Assembly: GCF_042434745.1 (NCBI RefSeq)
Contig: NZ_JBHLSS010000128.1
Strand: one strand, 5' to 3'
Origin: Azotobacter paspali
Lineage (GTDB): Bacteria; Pseudomonadota; Gammaproteobacteria; Pseudomonadales; Pseudomonadaceae
DNA: 16,122 nt
In this document: positions 1-7,089 of the stretch, one piece after another
Position numbering within the stretch: the stretch's first letter is position 1
How the letters are laid out: each line of letters opens with the position of its first letter
Position numbers and translations under genes: made by a program
Notes under the pieces: model-generated
What the model was told of the DNA's origin: nothing
The model's input: only the letters and a program-made list of their open reading frames with translations
Database searches by the model: none

Positions 1-671
1 CGCGCCCGGTCATTCGGCCCCGGCTACGCCGGGGTTCCCTCGCTCCGGCGCCGCTCCGAGGGTCGTCGCGCAAGGGGCATCCATGCCCCTCGTACGACTC
101 TCGCCGCCTCCCTGCGGCTCGCCCCTCTACGCGCCGCCTGCGCTCGGCCTTCTGAACGGGAGTCGGGCTCCGGGTTGCCTGAAAGCGCTTTCGCTCTTGC
201 GGCACGACCTGTCAGGCCGCGCTGGATACCCCCTTCAGGAGGCCGAGCGGAATCGTCGTGGAAGGGGTCGAGCGGCAAGGATGCCGCGAGGCCGCGATGG
301 CCCATGGATGGCCCTTCGCGGCGAGCCCCTGGAGCGGCGATGCAGGGAGGGAACCCGGAGCGAAGCGCAGGGCCGGATGAGGGGGTGGCCTTCTTTTGGG
401 TTACTTTTTCTTGGCCAGGCAAGAAAAAGTGACTCGGCCGGGGGGGGGGCGAAACGGGGACTGTCCGGCTACTCGGCAAGCAGCCATGCCAAGGATCACA
501 CAATCTTTCCAGTCTGGTATCAGGCGAGCGCTTCATGCGACTGCCCTGAGGAGGGGCGGGAGGCCTTCGGGGCTGGCCTGGTGCCCCCGGTGTTCTCGGG
601 GCTCGGCGCGGCGGACCTGGCAGCATCCGCTGCATCGCTGATGGATCGGACTGTACGAAGCGCTCGCCGCC
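1..671. other. Gene-free, hairpin-rich spacer
   Basis: I see no convincing gene here. Open frames run on both strands, but their translations are Arg/Pro/Gly-rich and look like no family I know, which is typical of GC-rich non-coding DNA. The stretch contains closely spaced inverted repeats: 18-34 (7-bp perfect stem, TAC loop), 58-102 (nested; inner stem GGGGCAT 74-80 with ATGCCCC 83-89, outer arms 58-66 and 94-102 with one mismatch), the 12-bp palindrome GAAAGCGCTTTC (181-192), and the strong hairpin at 400-433. A run of ten G lies at 440-449. I recall similar spacers ending in a 'ttactttttcttg' hairpin as dispersed repeats in pseudomonads, but cannot verify copy number. Bases 450-671 show nothing I recognise. 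Confidence 0.6.
400..433. repeat. Long A/T-arm hairpin (putative dispersed repeat end)
   Basis: GTTACTTTTTCTTG (400-413) pairs with CAAGAAAAAGTGAC (420-433) across a 6-nt loop. The 14-bp stem has a single G-T wobble. The arms are A/T-rich in an otherwise very GC-rich context, and each strand carries a run of five T or A, so the structure could also act as a bidirectional terminator. It most resembles the conserved end of a repeated intergenic element. Boundaries of any larger repeat cannot be set from one copy. Confidence 0.6.
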
Positions 672-1076
672 TCAGTGCAGGGTGCGCGCACCGGCGTTGT
701 CGGCCAGGGCGGCGGATTTGCCGGCGGATTTGGGAGAAGGGCGATTGCCGTGGATCCCGACCTGATCGCCGGTCGCGAAGCGGCGGCCGGGGGAGCGCAC
801 CGTCTTCACCCTGGCGCCGTCGCCGCGGGCCTGGAAGGCCTGCTCGCCATCGGCGCCTGACGCGTGGCTGGAACTGCCGACCAGTGCGCCGACACCGGCG
901 CCGATCAATGCGCCGATCGGACCGCCGATGGCGCCGACCATCAGCCCGGTCATGCCGCCGGTGGACTTGTCGGCGATTCGCTCTTCGCTTTTCCCGCTCA
1001 TCTCATCCGCCTGCGCATTACCTGAGGCCAGCAGGCTGAAGGTCAGGGCTAGGATGCCGAACCTGTGCATGTTCAT
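672..1076 (-). CDS. Secreted glycine-zipper protein
   Basis: This 134-residue protein begins with a clear Sec signal peptide (basic start, hydrophobic core LALTFSLLAS) with probable cleavage after NAQA, before DEMSG. There is no lipobox cysteine. Residues about 40-67 are a glycine zipper, with repeated GxxxG spacing in GGMTGLMVGAIGGPIGALIG and the residues that follow, as in small envelope proteins that insert into or oligomerise at membranes. The C-terminal half is basic, polar and probably disordered. The ATG at 1076 is preceded by GGAGGA at good spacing, which fixes the start. It appears to be a single-gene unit behind an AT-rich promoter region. The exact function is unknown; an envelope or stress role would be inference. 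Confidence 0.75.
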   Translation of the reverse strand: MNMHRFGILALTFSLLASGNAQADEMSGKSEERIADKSTGGMTGLMVGAIGGPIGALIGAGVGALVGSSSHASGADGEQAFQARGDGARVKTVRSPGRRFATGDQVGIHGNRPSPKSAGKSAALADNAGARTLH

Positions 1077-1118
1077 GACGGGTCCTCCGAAGAGCGTTTC
1101 AGTGGGCTTCGCTTTTCA

Positions 1119-1180
1119 CCTTACATTAAATATGCCAAATATATAAATTATTTATAAATCAATTATTTATTTGTTGAATT
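1119..1180 (-). promoter_or_regulatory. AT-rich promoter/UP region
   Basis: A sharply AT-rich island sits just upstream of the glycine-zipper gene. It includes two direct copies of AATTATTTAT (1146-1155 and 1161-1170) 15 bp apart. Position and composition suggest the promoter and UP element, or a nucleoid-protein site, for the gene at 672-1076. I cannot assign exact -10 and -35 boxes with confidence. Confidence 0.45.
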
Positions 1181-1190
1181 GAATAATCTA

Positions 1191-1230
1191 CGCGACAAAG
1201 TGTCGCGTTGTCGACAGGGCTTTTGTCGCG
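1191..1230. promoter_or_regulatory. Cluster of TGTCG operator-like motifs
   Basis: CGCGACA-AAG-TGTCGCG (1191-1207) is a perfect 7-bp inverted repeat. It is followed by the palindrome TGTCGACA (1209-1216) and another TGTCGCG (1224-1230). Several half-sites in 40 bp upstream of the glycine-zipper gene look like a regulator binding array, but I cannot name the regulator. Confidence 0.45.
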
Positions 1231-1310
1231 ATTCCTGCAGGGGGATCGGATTTTTGTTGATCTGTGTCACGAGGCGGTTAGCGGATTTGTGCATGTCCGG
1301 TGCCCGCACG

Positions 1311-1336
1311 AAAAAAGACCGGGTAGAAGCCCGGTC
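1311..1336 (-). terminator. Rho-independent terminator of hupE
   Basis: On the minus strand the 7-bp stem GACCGGG/CCCGGTC with a 6-nt loop is followed by six T (plus-strand A run 1311-1316). It lies 25 bp past the hupE stop codon and so terminates that transcript. Confidence 0.85.
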
Positions 1337-1361
1337 CGGAGGTCGCGGATCGCCTTGGCGG

Positions 1362-1925
1362 TCAGAGCATCATCAATGCGCCGCTGGCGGTGATGGCCGC
1401 GCCGACGCCGCAGGTCAGCAGGGGCAGGCGCTGTTGCACGGCCGCGTCGAGCAGGCCGCCGCCGAGGAGCAGGCCCAGGCTGGCGGTGAGGAAGCCGGCG
1501 GCGAAGCCCAGCGGGTTGCCGCTGACTTCGAGGCCGTGGGCATGGCCGTGGAACAGGGCGAAGACCACGGTCAGGGTCAGCGCGACCGGCGCCGGCAGGC
1601 GGGCGGCGCAGGCGATCAGCAGGCCGCTCAGCAGCACGGAGAGGGCGATGCCGGTTTCCATCTGCGGCAGGCCAGTACCGGTCATGGCCAGCACGAAGCC
1701 GCCGAGCAACGCGACGAGAAAGGTGGTTAGCACGGCGAGTTTCAGGCTGCGCGGCTGTTGTGCGGCCCAGATGCCGATGGCCAGCATCGCCAGCAGGTGG
1801 TCCAGGCCGCCGAGAGGATGCAGCAGGCCGGCGATCAGGCCGTTCCCGCCATGCCCAGGATGGGCGAAGGCGGCGCCGGGCAAGAGGGTCAGGGCAAGCA
1901 GGGGGAGAAAGTGGCGTGTTCTCAT
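1362..1925 (-). CDS. hupE: HupE/UreJ family metal permease
   Basis: This 187-residue membrane protein belongs to the HupE/UreJ family, secondary transporters thought to move Ni2+ or Co2+ for hydrogenase, urease or cobalamin. The start at 1925 gives a signal peptide ending ...GAAFA followed directly by HPGHG, the usual mature N terminus. The family signature HPLGGLDHLLAMLAIG follows in the first membrane helix region, and a second His-rich motif FHGHAHG lies mid-protein. About six hydrophobic helices fill the rest. The longer open frame upstream of 1925 runs through a terminator hairpin and is not used. No hydrogenase or urease genes are in view, so the metal is undetermined. The gene follows the TSUP gene on the same strand but is separated from it by a strong hairpin. 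Confidence 0.88.
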   Translation of the reverse strand: MRTRHFLPLLALTLLPGAAFAHPGHGGNGLIAGLLHPLGGLDHLLAMLAIGIWAAQQPRSLKLAVLTTFLVALLGGFVLAMTGTGLPQMETGIALSVLLSGLLIACAARLPAPVALTLTVVFALFHGHAHGLEVSGNPLGFAAGFLTASLGLLLGGGLLDAAVQQRLPLLTCGVGAAITASGALMML

Positions 1926-1999
1926 ATCGGAGGTCCTGGAGCGGGGCGGCGATGGTCTTCGCAACGCTGTGCACAGCGGCTGGATGCGCAGCTTAAGGC

Positions 2000-2048
2000 A
2001 AAAGGGCCGCACCTTGCAGCGTCCGGGACGCTGCAAGCTACGCCCTTT
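2000..2048 (-). terminator. Large stem-loop between TSUP gene and hupE
   Basis: An 11-bp perfect stem CTTGCAGCGTC (2013-2023) with GACGCTGCAAG (2027-2037) and a 3-nt CGG loop is enclosed by outer arms AAAGGGC (2001-2007) and GCCCTTT (2042-2048). It starts 13 bp past the TSUP stop codon and ends in a short T run on the minus strand. It is most likely a terminator or attenuator for that gene. Confidence 0.7.
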
Positions 2049-2061
2049 CTTCGCCGCCGGC

Positions 2062-2802
2062 TCAGAGGTTCTGCAGGATCAACTGGATGCCGGCGAGCAG
2101 CAGGCCGGCGCGGGCGATGCGGTAGAACCACAGGTGATCGACTCGCTCCTGCAGCCAGAGTCCGGCCCACACGCCTAGCGGAACCAGGGGGGCGAGGAAC
2201 AAGCTGGTCAGCAGGTTGTCGCCGGAGAACTGGCCGAGCAGCGCGTACGGCAGCAGCTTGATCGCGTTGGTCAGCAGGAAGAAGACGTTGATGGTGGCGA
2301 CGTAGCGCACCTTGTCCAACTGCTGCGGCAGCAGGTGCATCATCGCCGGCGGGCCACCGGCATGGGCGACGAAGCTGGTGAAGCCGGCCAGCACGGAGAG
2401 TGCTGTGCCCTTGCCGCGCGCCGGCGGCAACCCGGCCGTGCCGGCCGGCGGGCGCAGCAGGTTGAGCAGCACGAAGGTTACGGCGATGCCGCCGATCAGC
2501 AAGGCGATGATCCGCTCGTCGAGCATGCCGAAGCTCAGCGAGCCGAGCAGCACCCCGAGCAGCGCGCCGGGCAGCATGATCCTCAGGTTCGCCGCGTCCC
2601 ACTTGCCGTAGTAGGCACGCAGGCCGACCAGATCGGCGGTGCAGAGGATCGGCAGCATGATCGCCGCGGCCTGGGTAGGCGGCACCGCCAGGGCTAGCAG
2701 GGGTACCGCGATGCCACCGAAGGCCCCGCCGAAACCGCCCTTGGAGAGGCCGGTCAGTAGCACTGCCGGTACGGCGACGAGAAGGAGTTCCGTGGACAGC
2801 AT
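2062..2802 (-). CDS. TauE/SafE (TSUP) family anion exporter
   Basis: This 246-residue inner-membrane protein is of the TSUP (DUF81) family, whose members export sulfite, sulfoacetate and other organosulfur anions. The N-terminal motif GLSKGGFGGAFGGIAVPLLAL is the family hallmark, with its repeat in the second half around SFVAHAGGPPAMMHLLPQQL. About eight hydrophobic helices arranged as two related halves are visible. Length is normal and the frame is intact. The ATG at 2802 has an AGGAG about a dozen bases upstream. The substrate cannot be read from the sequence, and neighbouring genes give no sulfur-pathway context. Confidence 0.85.
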   Translation of the reverse strand: MLSTELLLVAVPAVLLTGLSKGGFGGAFGGIAVPLLALAVPPTQAAAIMLPILCTADLVGLRAYYGKWDAANLRIMLPGALLGVLLGSLSFGMLDERIIALLIGGIAVTFVLLNLLRPPAGTAGLPPARGKGTALSVLAGFTSFVAHAGGPPAMMHLLPQQLDKVRYVATINVFFLLTNAIKLLPYALLGQFSGDNLLTSLFLAPLVPLGVWAGLWLQERVDHLWFYRIARAGLLLAGIQLILQNL

Positions 2803-3267
2803 GAATGTGCGGTGCTCCTGAAGGGGCGCGCCGGGCGTGGCGAAGGCGCCTAGCTGTACCCGTTTCGCCGGGGCGGGGCAATAGCGGGGCGGAGCGGCGG
2901 CTGCCTCGGGAAATGGCTTTTCCGATATGCCGTTATTGTATTGATAATATTTATCATTTAGATTTGTGCCTGTCCCGGAGCCAGAGAAGCGGTCGGTGAA
3001 GGGACGCCTACGTATATTCGCCCGCTGTCGAGGGCGCGGCGGATGAGTCGGGACCAGGAGCGCTGGAAGCCAGTCGCGCTCGCGTCCGCTGGTGGAGATC
3101 GCCTTCGAGACGCGTTCCGGGAAGTCTTCCCAAGGCTGTGGAAAGTCGGGTCGTGCGGGACGGAAGGTATCCGGGTTCGATGGTTAATGAAAATTATTCG
3201 CGTATTCGTTCGTCTGTAAAACTGTGATGCGGCAGTGTGCCGCCCGACCGAACCAAGGAGTCAAGCC
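2803..3267. other. Divergent intergenic region, TSUP/MbtH
   Basis: No gene is credible in these 465 bp between the divergent TSUP and MbtH genes. It contains a Fur-box-like palindrome at 2942-2956, a moderately AT-rich stretch around 3183-3215 that may be the MbtH promoter, and a small hairpin GCGGCA-GTG-TGCCGC (3229-3243) in the probable MbtH leader. Bases 3010-3170 are GC-rich and show nothing I recognise. The spacing between the Fur-like site and the MbtH start (about 310 bp) is unusually long and could reflect a deletion or an inserted stretch. Confidence 0.55.
2942..2956. promoter_or_regulatory. Fur-box-like palindrome
   Basis: TGATAA-TAT-TTATCA is a perfect 6-bp inverted repeat. The 19 bp starting at 2943 match the classical Fur consensus GATAATGATAATCATTATC at 13 of 19 positions by eye. 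It could regulate the MbtH pair, the TSUP gene, or both. Confidence 0.6.
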
Positions 3268-3471
3268 ATGAATTTCGATCAAGCCGATACCCAGTTCCAG
3301 GTGGTAGTCAATGCCGAGCGGCAGTATTCGATCTGGCCGGAGTACAAGCCGGTGCCGGCCGGCTGGCAGGAGATCGGCATCTGCGGCGACCGCCAGACCT
3401 GCCTGGCGCACATCTCCGGGATCTGGTCGGACATGTGTCCGAGCAGCCTGCGCGAAGCCATGGGCAAGTGA
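3268..3471 (+). CDS. MbtH-like NRPS accessory protein
   Basis: This 67-residue protein is a full-length MbtH-family member. MbtH proteins bind adenylation domains of non-ribosomal peptide synthetases and help them fold and activate amino acids, commonly in siderophore pathways. The signature is nearly complete: NAERQYSIWPEYKPVPAGW, then CLAHISGIWSDMCPSSLR, including the conserved tryptophans. The ATG at 3268 is chosen because AAGGAG lies 7 bp upstream; in-frame upstream Met codons have no such site. No adenylation domain is present in the window, so its partner must be encoded elsewhere or has been lost. It is followed after 79 bp by an NRPS-domain protein on the same strand. Confidence 0.93.
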   Translation: MNFDQADTQFQVVVNAERQYSIWPEYKPVPAGWQEIGICGDRQTCLAHISGIWSDMCPSSLREAMGK

Positions 3472-3550
3472 GAGCGGCGCCGCCGTCCGCTGGCGCCGAA
3501 ACCCCGGCCGCCTTCCGCTGGCCGGATCGTGCCGCTCCCGAGATGTCGAC

Positions 3551-4888
3551 ATGAGCGCCTATTCCCCGCTTTCTCCCCTGTCGCCAGCCGGTCCGGAGCT
3601 GGCCAAGGGGGCCGTGCCACTGTTGCCGTTCCAGGCGTGTCTGCTCGAGCGCCAGGGCGCGGCGCCGTGCAACCGTTACCTGCTGTTCGAATTGACCGAG
3701 GCGTTGGAGCCGGACCTGCTGGAACAGGCCCTGCAGGCGCTGATGACGCAGCACGACGCGCTACGCCTGCGTTTCGCCGAGGAAGGCGGTGTCTGGCGCC
3801 AGTGGCATGGGAAGCCGGACGGGCGTCACGAATTGCTCTGGCTGCGTGCGGCGGACGACGAGGCCGGGATCGCCGCACTGGCCGCCGAAGTCCAGCGCAG
3901 CCTGGACCCGCGAAGCGGTCCGCTGCTGCGCGCCTGCCGCCTGAGCCGGGCCGGTCGCGCCGACCGTCTGCTGCTGGTCGTTCATCAACTGGTGGCGGAT
4001 GAGTCGTCCTGGCGGTGGCTGCTGGAGGATCTGTTGGCCGCCTACCGGCAACTGGCGACAAGGCGGTGCATCGCATTGCCGGCGAAGTCCGCTTCCTTCA
4101 AGGCCTGGGCCGAACGCCTGCACGACTGGGCCGCCGGCCCGGCCCGCGCGCAGCGCGCGTTCTGGCGGACCCAGGAGCGCGCCTGTTCGCAACTGCCCCT
4201 GTTGTCCAGGGAGCCGGCCTGCGAAGGTCAGCGCCGACACCTCGAACTGATCTTGCCGGCCGACTTCAGCCGCGAACTGCTGCAAGCTGCCCGGCAGGCG
4301 TACCGGCTGCGCGCCGACGAGGTGCTGCTCGCCGCGCTGAGCCGGGTGCTTTGCGCCTGGAGCGAGCAGTGCTGCGTCTGCCTGCACCTGCAAGGCCACG
4401 GTCGTATGCCGCTGTTCGACGACCTCGATCCCGACCGCACGGTCGGCTGGCTCTCCAACCTCTACCCGCTGCGCCTGCAGCCGGCGGCCGACCTGCCGGG
4501 CAGCCTCGAGGCGATCAGGGAACAACTGCGCACCGTGGACGACGGCGGCCTGGCTTACGGCCTGCTGTGCCGGCGCGGCGAACTGGCCGGCGTCGCCCCG
4601 CAGGTGCTGTTCGATTACCGGGAGCCGGGCGAGGACGAGGGAACCGGGCCGCTGCGCCCGCTCGATGCCGGTCTCTGGCGCGAGGCCGACGCGCCGCTGG
4701 ACGCTCCCCTGTGTATCGCCGCCGGGCAGCGCGGCGACGCCCTGTACCTGCGCTTCGACTTCAGCTCCAGCCAATGGCAGCGGCCGACCCTCGAGGGTTT
4801 GCTGCAGCGTCTGCAGGACGAACTGCGGGCGATCCGTGCCCACTGCGCCCACGCCTCGGGCCGCTTGAGCCCTCGACGACGTGCCTGA
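3551..4888 (+). CDS. Stand-alone degenerate NRPS epimerization/condensation domain
   Basis: This 445-residue protein is a single domain of the NRPS condensation superfamily with no adenylation or carrier domain. Motifs in order: LPFQ near 25-28; QHDALRLRF near 80; the active-site region VVHQLVADESSWRWLLEDL around 143-161; FKAWAERL; AYRLRADEVLLAAL; QGHGRM at 281-286; RTVGWLSNLYPLRL; PQVLFDYREP. The GHGR and RTVGW motifs resemble epimerization domains more than ordinary condensation domains. Key residues are missing: HHxxxDG reads H145-Q-L-V-A-D150-E, and the usual EGHGRE reads QGHGRM, so the second His and both Glu are replaced. It is probably catalytically dead or repurposed. A stand-alone amide synthase such as VibH is a less likely alternative. 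The start at 3551 is the last Met before the conserved region; no strong ribosome site is evident. Confidence 0.82.
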   Translation: MSAYSPLSPLSPAGPELAKGAVPLLPFQACLLERQGAAPCNRYLLFELTEALEPDLLEQALQALMTQHDALRLRFAEEGGVWRQWHGKPDGRHELLWLRAADDEAGIAALAAEVQRSLDPRSGPLLRACRLSRAGRADRLLLVVHQLVADESSWRWLLEDLLAAYRQLATRRCIALPAKSASFKAWAERLHDWAAGPARAQRAFWRTQERACSQLPLLSREPACEGQRRHLELILPADFSRELLQAARQAYRLRADEVLLAALSRVLCAWSEQCCVCLHLQGHGRMPLFDDLDPDRTVGWLSNLYPLRLQPAADLPGSLEAIREQLRTVDDGGLAYGLLCRRGELAGVAPQVLFDYREPGEDEGTGPLRPLDAGLWREADAPLDAPLCIAAGQRGDALYLRFDFSSSQWQRPTLEGLLQRLQDELRAIRAHCAHASGRLSPRRRA

Positions 4889-5082
4889 CCGGCCTCGCCC
4901 GTGAGCGGGTGCGCGATCCTTCGTGCCCGGTAGCGCGCGGTCGCCATGGCTACTTCGAGCGGATCGGTCGGCTCCTTGTAGCGGCCTTGTGCTCGAGCAA
5001 GGTCGAATTAAGAGGAGAGCGCCATCGACTTCGCCTCCCTGGTGGGGCTCCGAACCAAGGAAAGAGATGCGCCTCGATACCT

Positions 5083-7089
5083 TCAGCGCCGCCTCAGGCA
5101 AAGCATGAAGCAGGCCCCGCCGACCAGCGGGGCGAGCAGGCCGGCCGGCAGTTGTAGGGGAAACAGCAGGTTGCGCCCCAGCCAGTCGGCCAGCAGCAGG
5201 ATCAGCGCGCCGAGCAGGCTGGCGCCGAGCAATTGCGGCAGTACCCGGGCCAGGCCAAGCCGGCGTGCCAGGTGCGGGGCGAGCAGGCCGACGAAACTCA
5301 GCGGGCCGACCAGCAAGGTTGCTCCGGCGCTCGTCAGCGTTGCCAGCAGCAACAGGCACAGGCGGCTACGTGCCAGCGGCACGCCGAGGGCGCGCGCACT
5401 GCCTTCGCCGAGCGGCAGCAGTTCCAGCCAGCGCGCGCAGGGCAACGTCGCGGCGAACAGCAGTAGGGCGCCGGCGAGCAGTGTCCAGGCGGTCGGTGCG
5501 TCGACGAAATAGGCGGAGTCGGCCATCTGGCCGAGCAGGCTCAAACCGCGCGGATCGCCGTCGGCCAGCGATATCGCCTGCAGCGCATCGAAGAAGACGG
5601 TCAGGGCGATACCGATCAGCAGCACTCGCTCGGGAACGAAACCGCTTCTGTAGCTTAGCGCCACGATCAGCAGCAGCACCGCCAGGGCGCCCCCGGCGCC
5701 GAGCGACAGTTTCAGCGCCAGACCGGCGCCCGGCAGCAGGAACAGCAGCGCCGTCAGCCCGAGCAACGCGCCGGTGCCGAGGCCGAGCAGCTCGGGGCTG
5801 GCCATGGGATTGGCGGTGAGTCGTTGCATCAGGGTGCCGGCCAACGCTAGCAGGGTGCCGGCGGCGAGGGCGGCGACCAGCCGCGGCAGGCGCAGGTCGA
5901 GCAGTGCCGCGTCGGTTCGCCAATCCCAGCCGTGCGGGCCCTGGCCGAAACCGAGGGCGAGCGGGGTGGCGAGCAGCAGCAGGGCGCCGAGCAGGGCGAG
6001 CCGGCGCCAGGGATACGGGTGGCGCCAGGGCGCGACGGCGGCGACCTGTGAGTGGCCACCGGCAGCTTGCAGGCGCGGCAGCAGCCAGAGCAGCAGCGGC
6101 GCGCCGAGCAGGCTGGCGACGCTGCCGGTGGACAACGGTTCGATCCGCTGGCCAGCCAGGCGCTGGACCGCCAAGTCGGTGACCAGCAACAGCGCCGCGC
6201 CGAGCAGCGGCGCCCAGAATAGCCGCTGGGCGAAACGCCGCGCACCGAGCAGGCGGGCGATGGCCGGGGCGGCTAGGCCGACGCAGCCGATCACCCCGAC
6301 GCTGCTGGTCACGCAGGCGCTGAGGTACACCGCCAGGGCCAGGCCCATGCCACGCAGCGGGCCGAGCGACACACCGAGGTTGCGCGCACCGCTGTCGTCC
6401 AGCTCCAGCAGGGCGAGCGGGCGTAGCAGCGGCAACATCAGCAGCAGCACCGCGGCCAGGCGCGGCAGGAGAAAGCCCATGTCTTGCCAGCCGTTCTGGA
6501 CGAGCGAGCCGGAACTCCAGACGAGCAGCGCGCCGAGGTCCTGCTCGCGGGTCAGTAGCAAGCTCTTGCCCAGGGCGCCGAGGTAGAGGCTGACCGCCAG
6601 CCCAGCGAGGATTACCGTCAAGGGGGCGAGGCCGCGACGCCAGGCGAGGGCGAACACCAGCAGGGCGGACAGGCCGCCGCCGGCCAAGGCGACCCACTCG
6701 CGGCCATCGACTAACAGCGCCGGTGCCCACAGGCGGGCCAACACCAGCGCCAGTTGGGCGCCGCTGGCCACGCCCAGGGTGTCCGGCGAGGCCAGCGGGT
6801 TGTGCAGCACCTGCTGCATCAGGGTGCCGGCGAGGGCCAGCGCGGCGCCGCACAGCGCGGCCATGCACAGGCGCGGCAGCCAGTTGAAATGCAAAAGAAC
6901 CTGGCGCATGTCGTCTTCCGCCGGAGCGAGCAGCGCCGGCAGCCACTGCGCCACCGGCAGGCGCCCGGCGAGGTCGGTGCCGGCCAGGGCCAGGGCGGCG
7001 AGCAGCAGGACGAGGCACAGGGGGAGAGGGGTACGGCTGACCAGACGGGGGATGTTCGTCGGTAGGGGGCTGCTGGAGCGGTCGGTCAT
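5083..7089 (-). CDS. fhuB: Ferric-siderophore ABC permease, fused FhuB type
   Basis: This 668-residue inner-membrane protein has two tandem FecCD permease halves, as in FhuB (about 660 residues), and forms the channel for iron-siderophore import with FhuC and FhuD. Each half repeats the family motifs: LALAGTLMQQVLHNPLASPDTLG then SSVGVIGCVGLAAPAIARLLG in the first, and LALAGTLMQRLTANPMASPELLG then LVGPLSFVGLLAPHLARRLG in the second. The frame is intact. The ATG at 7089 overlaps the fhuD stop as ATGA, indicating translational coupling. The gene is last in fhuC-fhuD-fhuB and ends convergent with the NRPS-domain gene. The transported siderophore is unknown; hydroxamate-type is suggested only by FhuB homology. 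Confidence 0.92.
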   Translation of the reverse strand: MTDRSSSPLPTNIPRLVSRTPLPLCLVLLLAALALAGTDLAGRLPVAQWLPALLAPAEDDMRQVLLHFNWLPRLCMAALCGAALALAGTLMQQVLHNPLASPDTLGVASGAQLALVLARLWAPALLVDGREWVALAGGGLSALLVFALAWRRGLAPLTVILAGLAVSLYLGALGKSLLLTREQDLGALLVWSSGSLVQNGWQDMGFLLPRLAAVLLLMLPLLRPLALLELDDSGARNLGVSLGPLRGMGLALAVYLSACVTSSVGVIGCVGLAAPAIARLLGARRFAQRLFWAPLLGAALLLVTDLAVQRLAGQRIEPLSTGSVASLLGAPLLLWLLPRLQAAGGHSQVAAVAPWRHPYPWRRLALLGALLLLATPLALGFGQGPHGWDWRTDAALLDLRLPRLVAALAAGTLLALAGTLMQRLTANPMASPELLGLGTGALLGLTALLFLLPGAGLALKLSLGAGGALAVLLLIVALSYRSGFVPERVLLIGIALTVFFDALQAISLADGDPRGLSLLGQMADSAYFVDAPTAWTLLAGALLLFAATLPCARWLELLPLGEGSARALGVPLARSRLCLLLLATLTSAGATLLVGPLSFVGLLAPHLARRLGLARVLPQLLGASLLGALILLLADWLGRNLLFPLQLPAGLLAPLVGGACFMLCLRRR

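Noticed and set aside
24..635. Frames on both strands in the left spacer
   Set aside because: No ribosome site, no recognised domain and hairpins throughout. Probably non-coding repeat sequence.
3183..3205. AT-rich stretch TTAATGAAAATTATTC before the MbtH gene as a second Fur box
   Set aside because: It lacks a convincing palindrome and matches the consensus poorly compared with the sites at 2942 and 8760. More likely promoter sequence.
2803..3267. PvdS-type iron-starvation box (TAAAT and CGT) before the MbtH gene
   Set aside because: I found no copy with acceptable sequence and spacing.
5067..5108. Tiny plus-strand frame starting MRLDTF with an AAGGAAAGAG upstream
   Set aside because: Only 13 codons and overlapping the 3' end of fhuB. 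The Shine-Dalgarno-like match is most likely chance or a scar of a lost gene.
3761..5359. Long antisense frame opposite the NRPS-domain gene
   Set aside because: The plus-strand gene has recognisable motifs along its length, and the antisense product has none.
5366..7018. Long minus-strand frame of 550 codons inside fhuB
   Set aside because: It is out of frame with fhuB, low in complexity, rich in Arg, Ala and Pro, and resembles no family. It is a GC-rich shadow.
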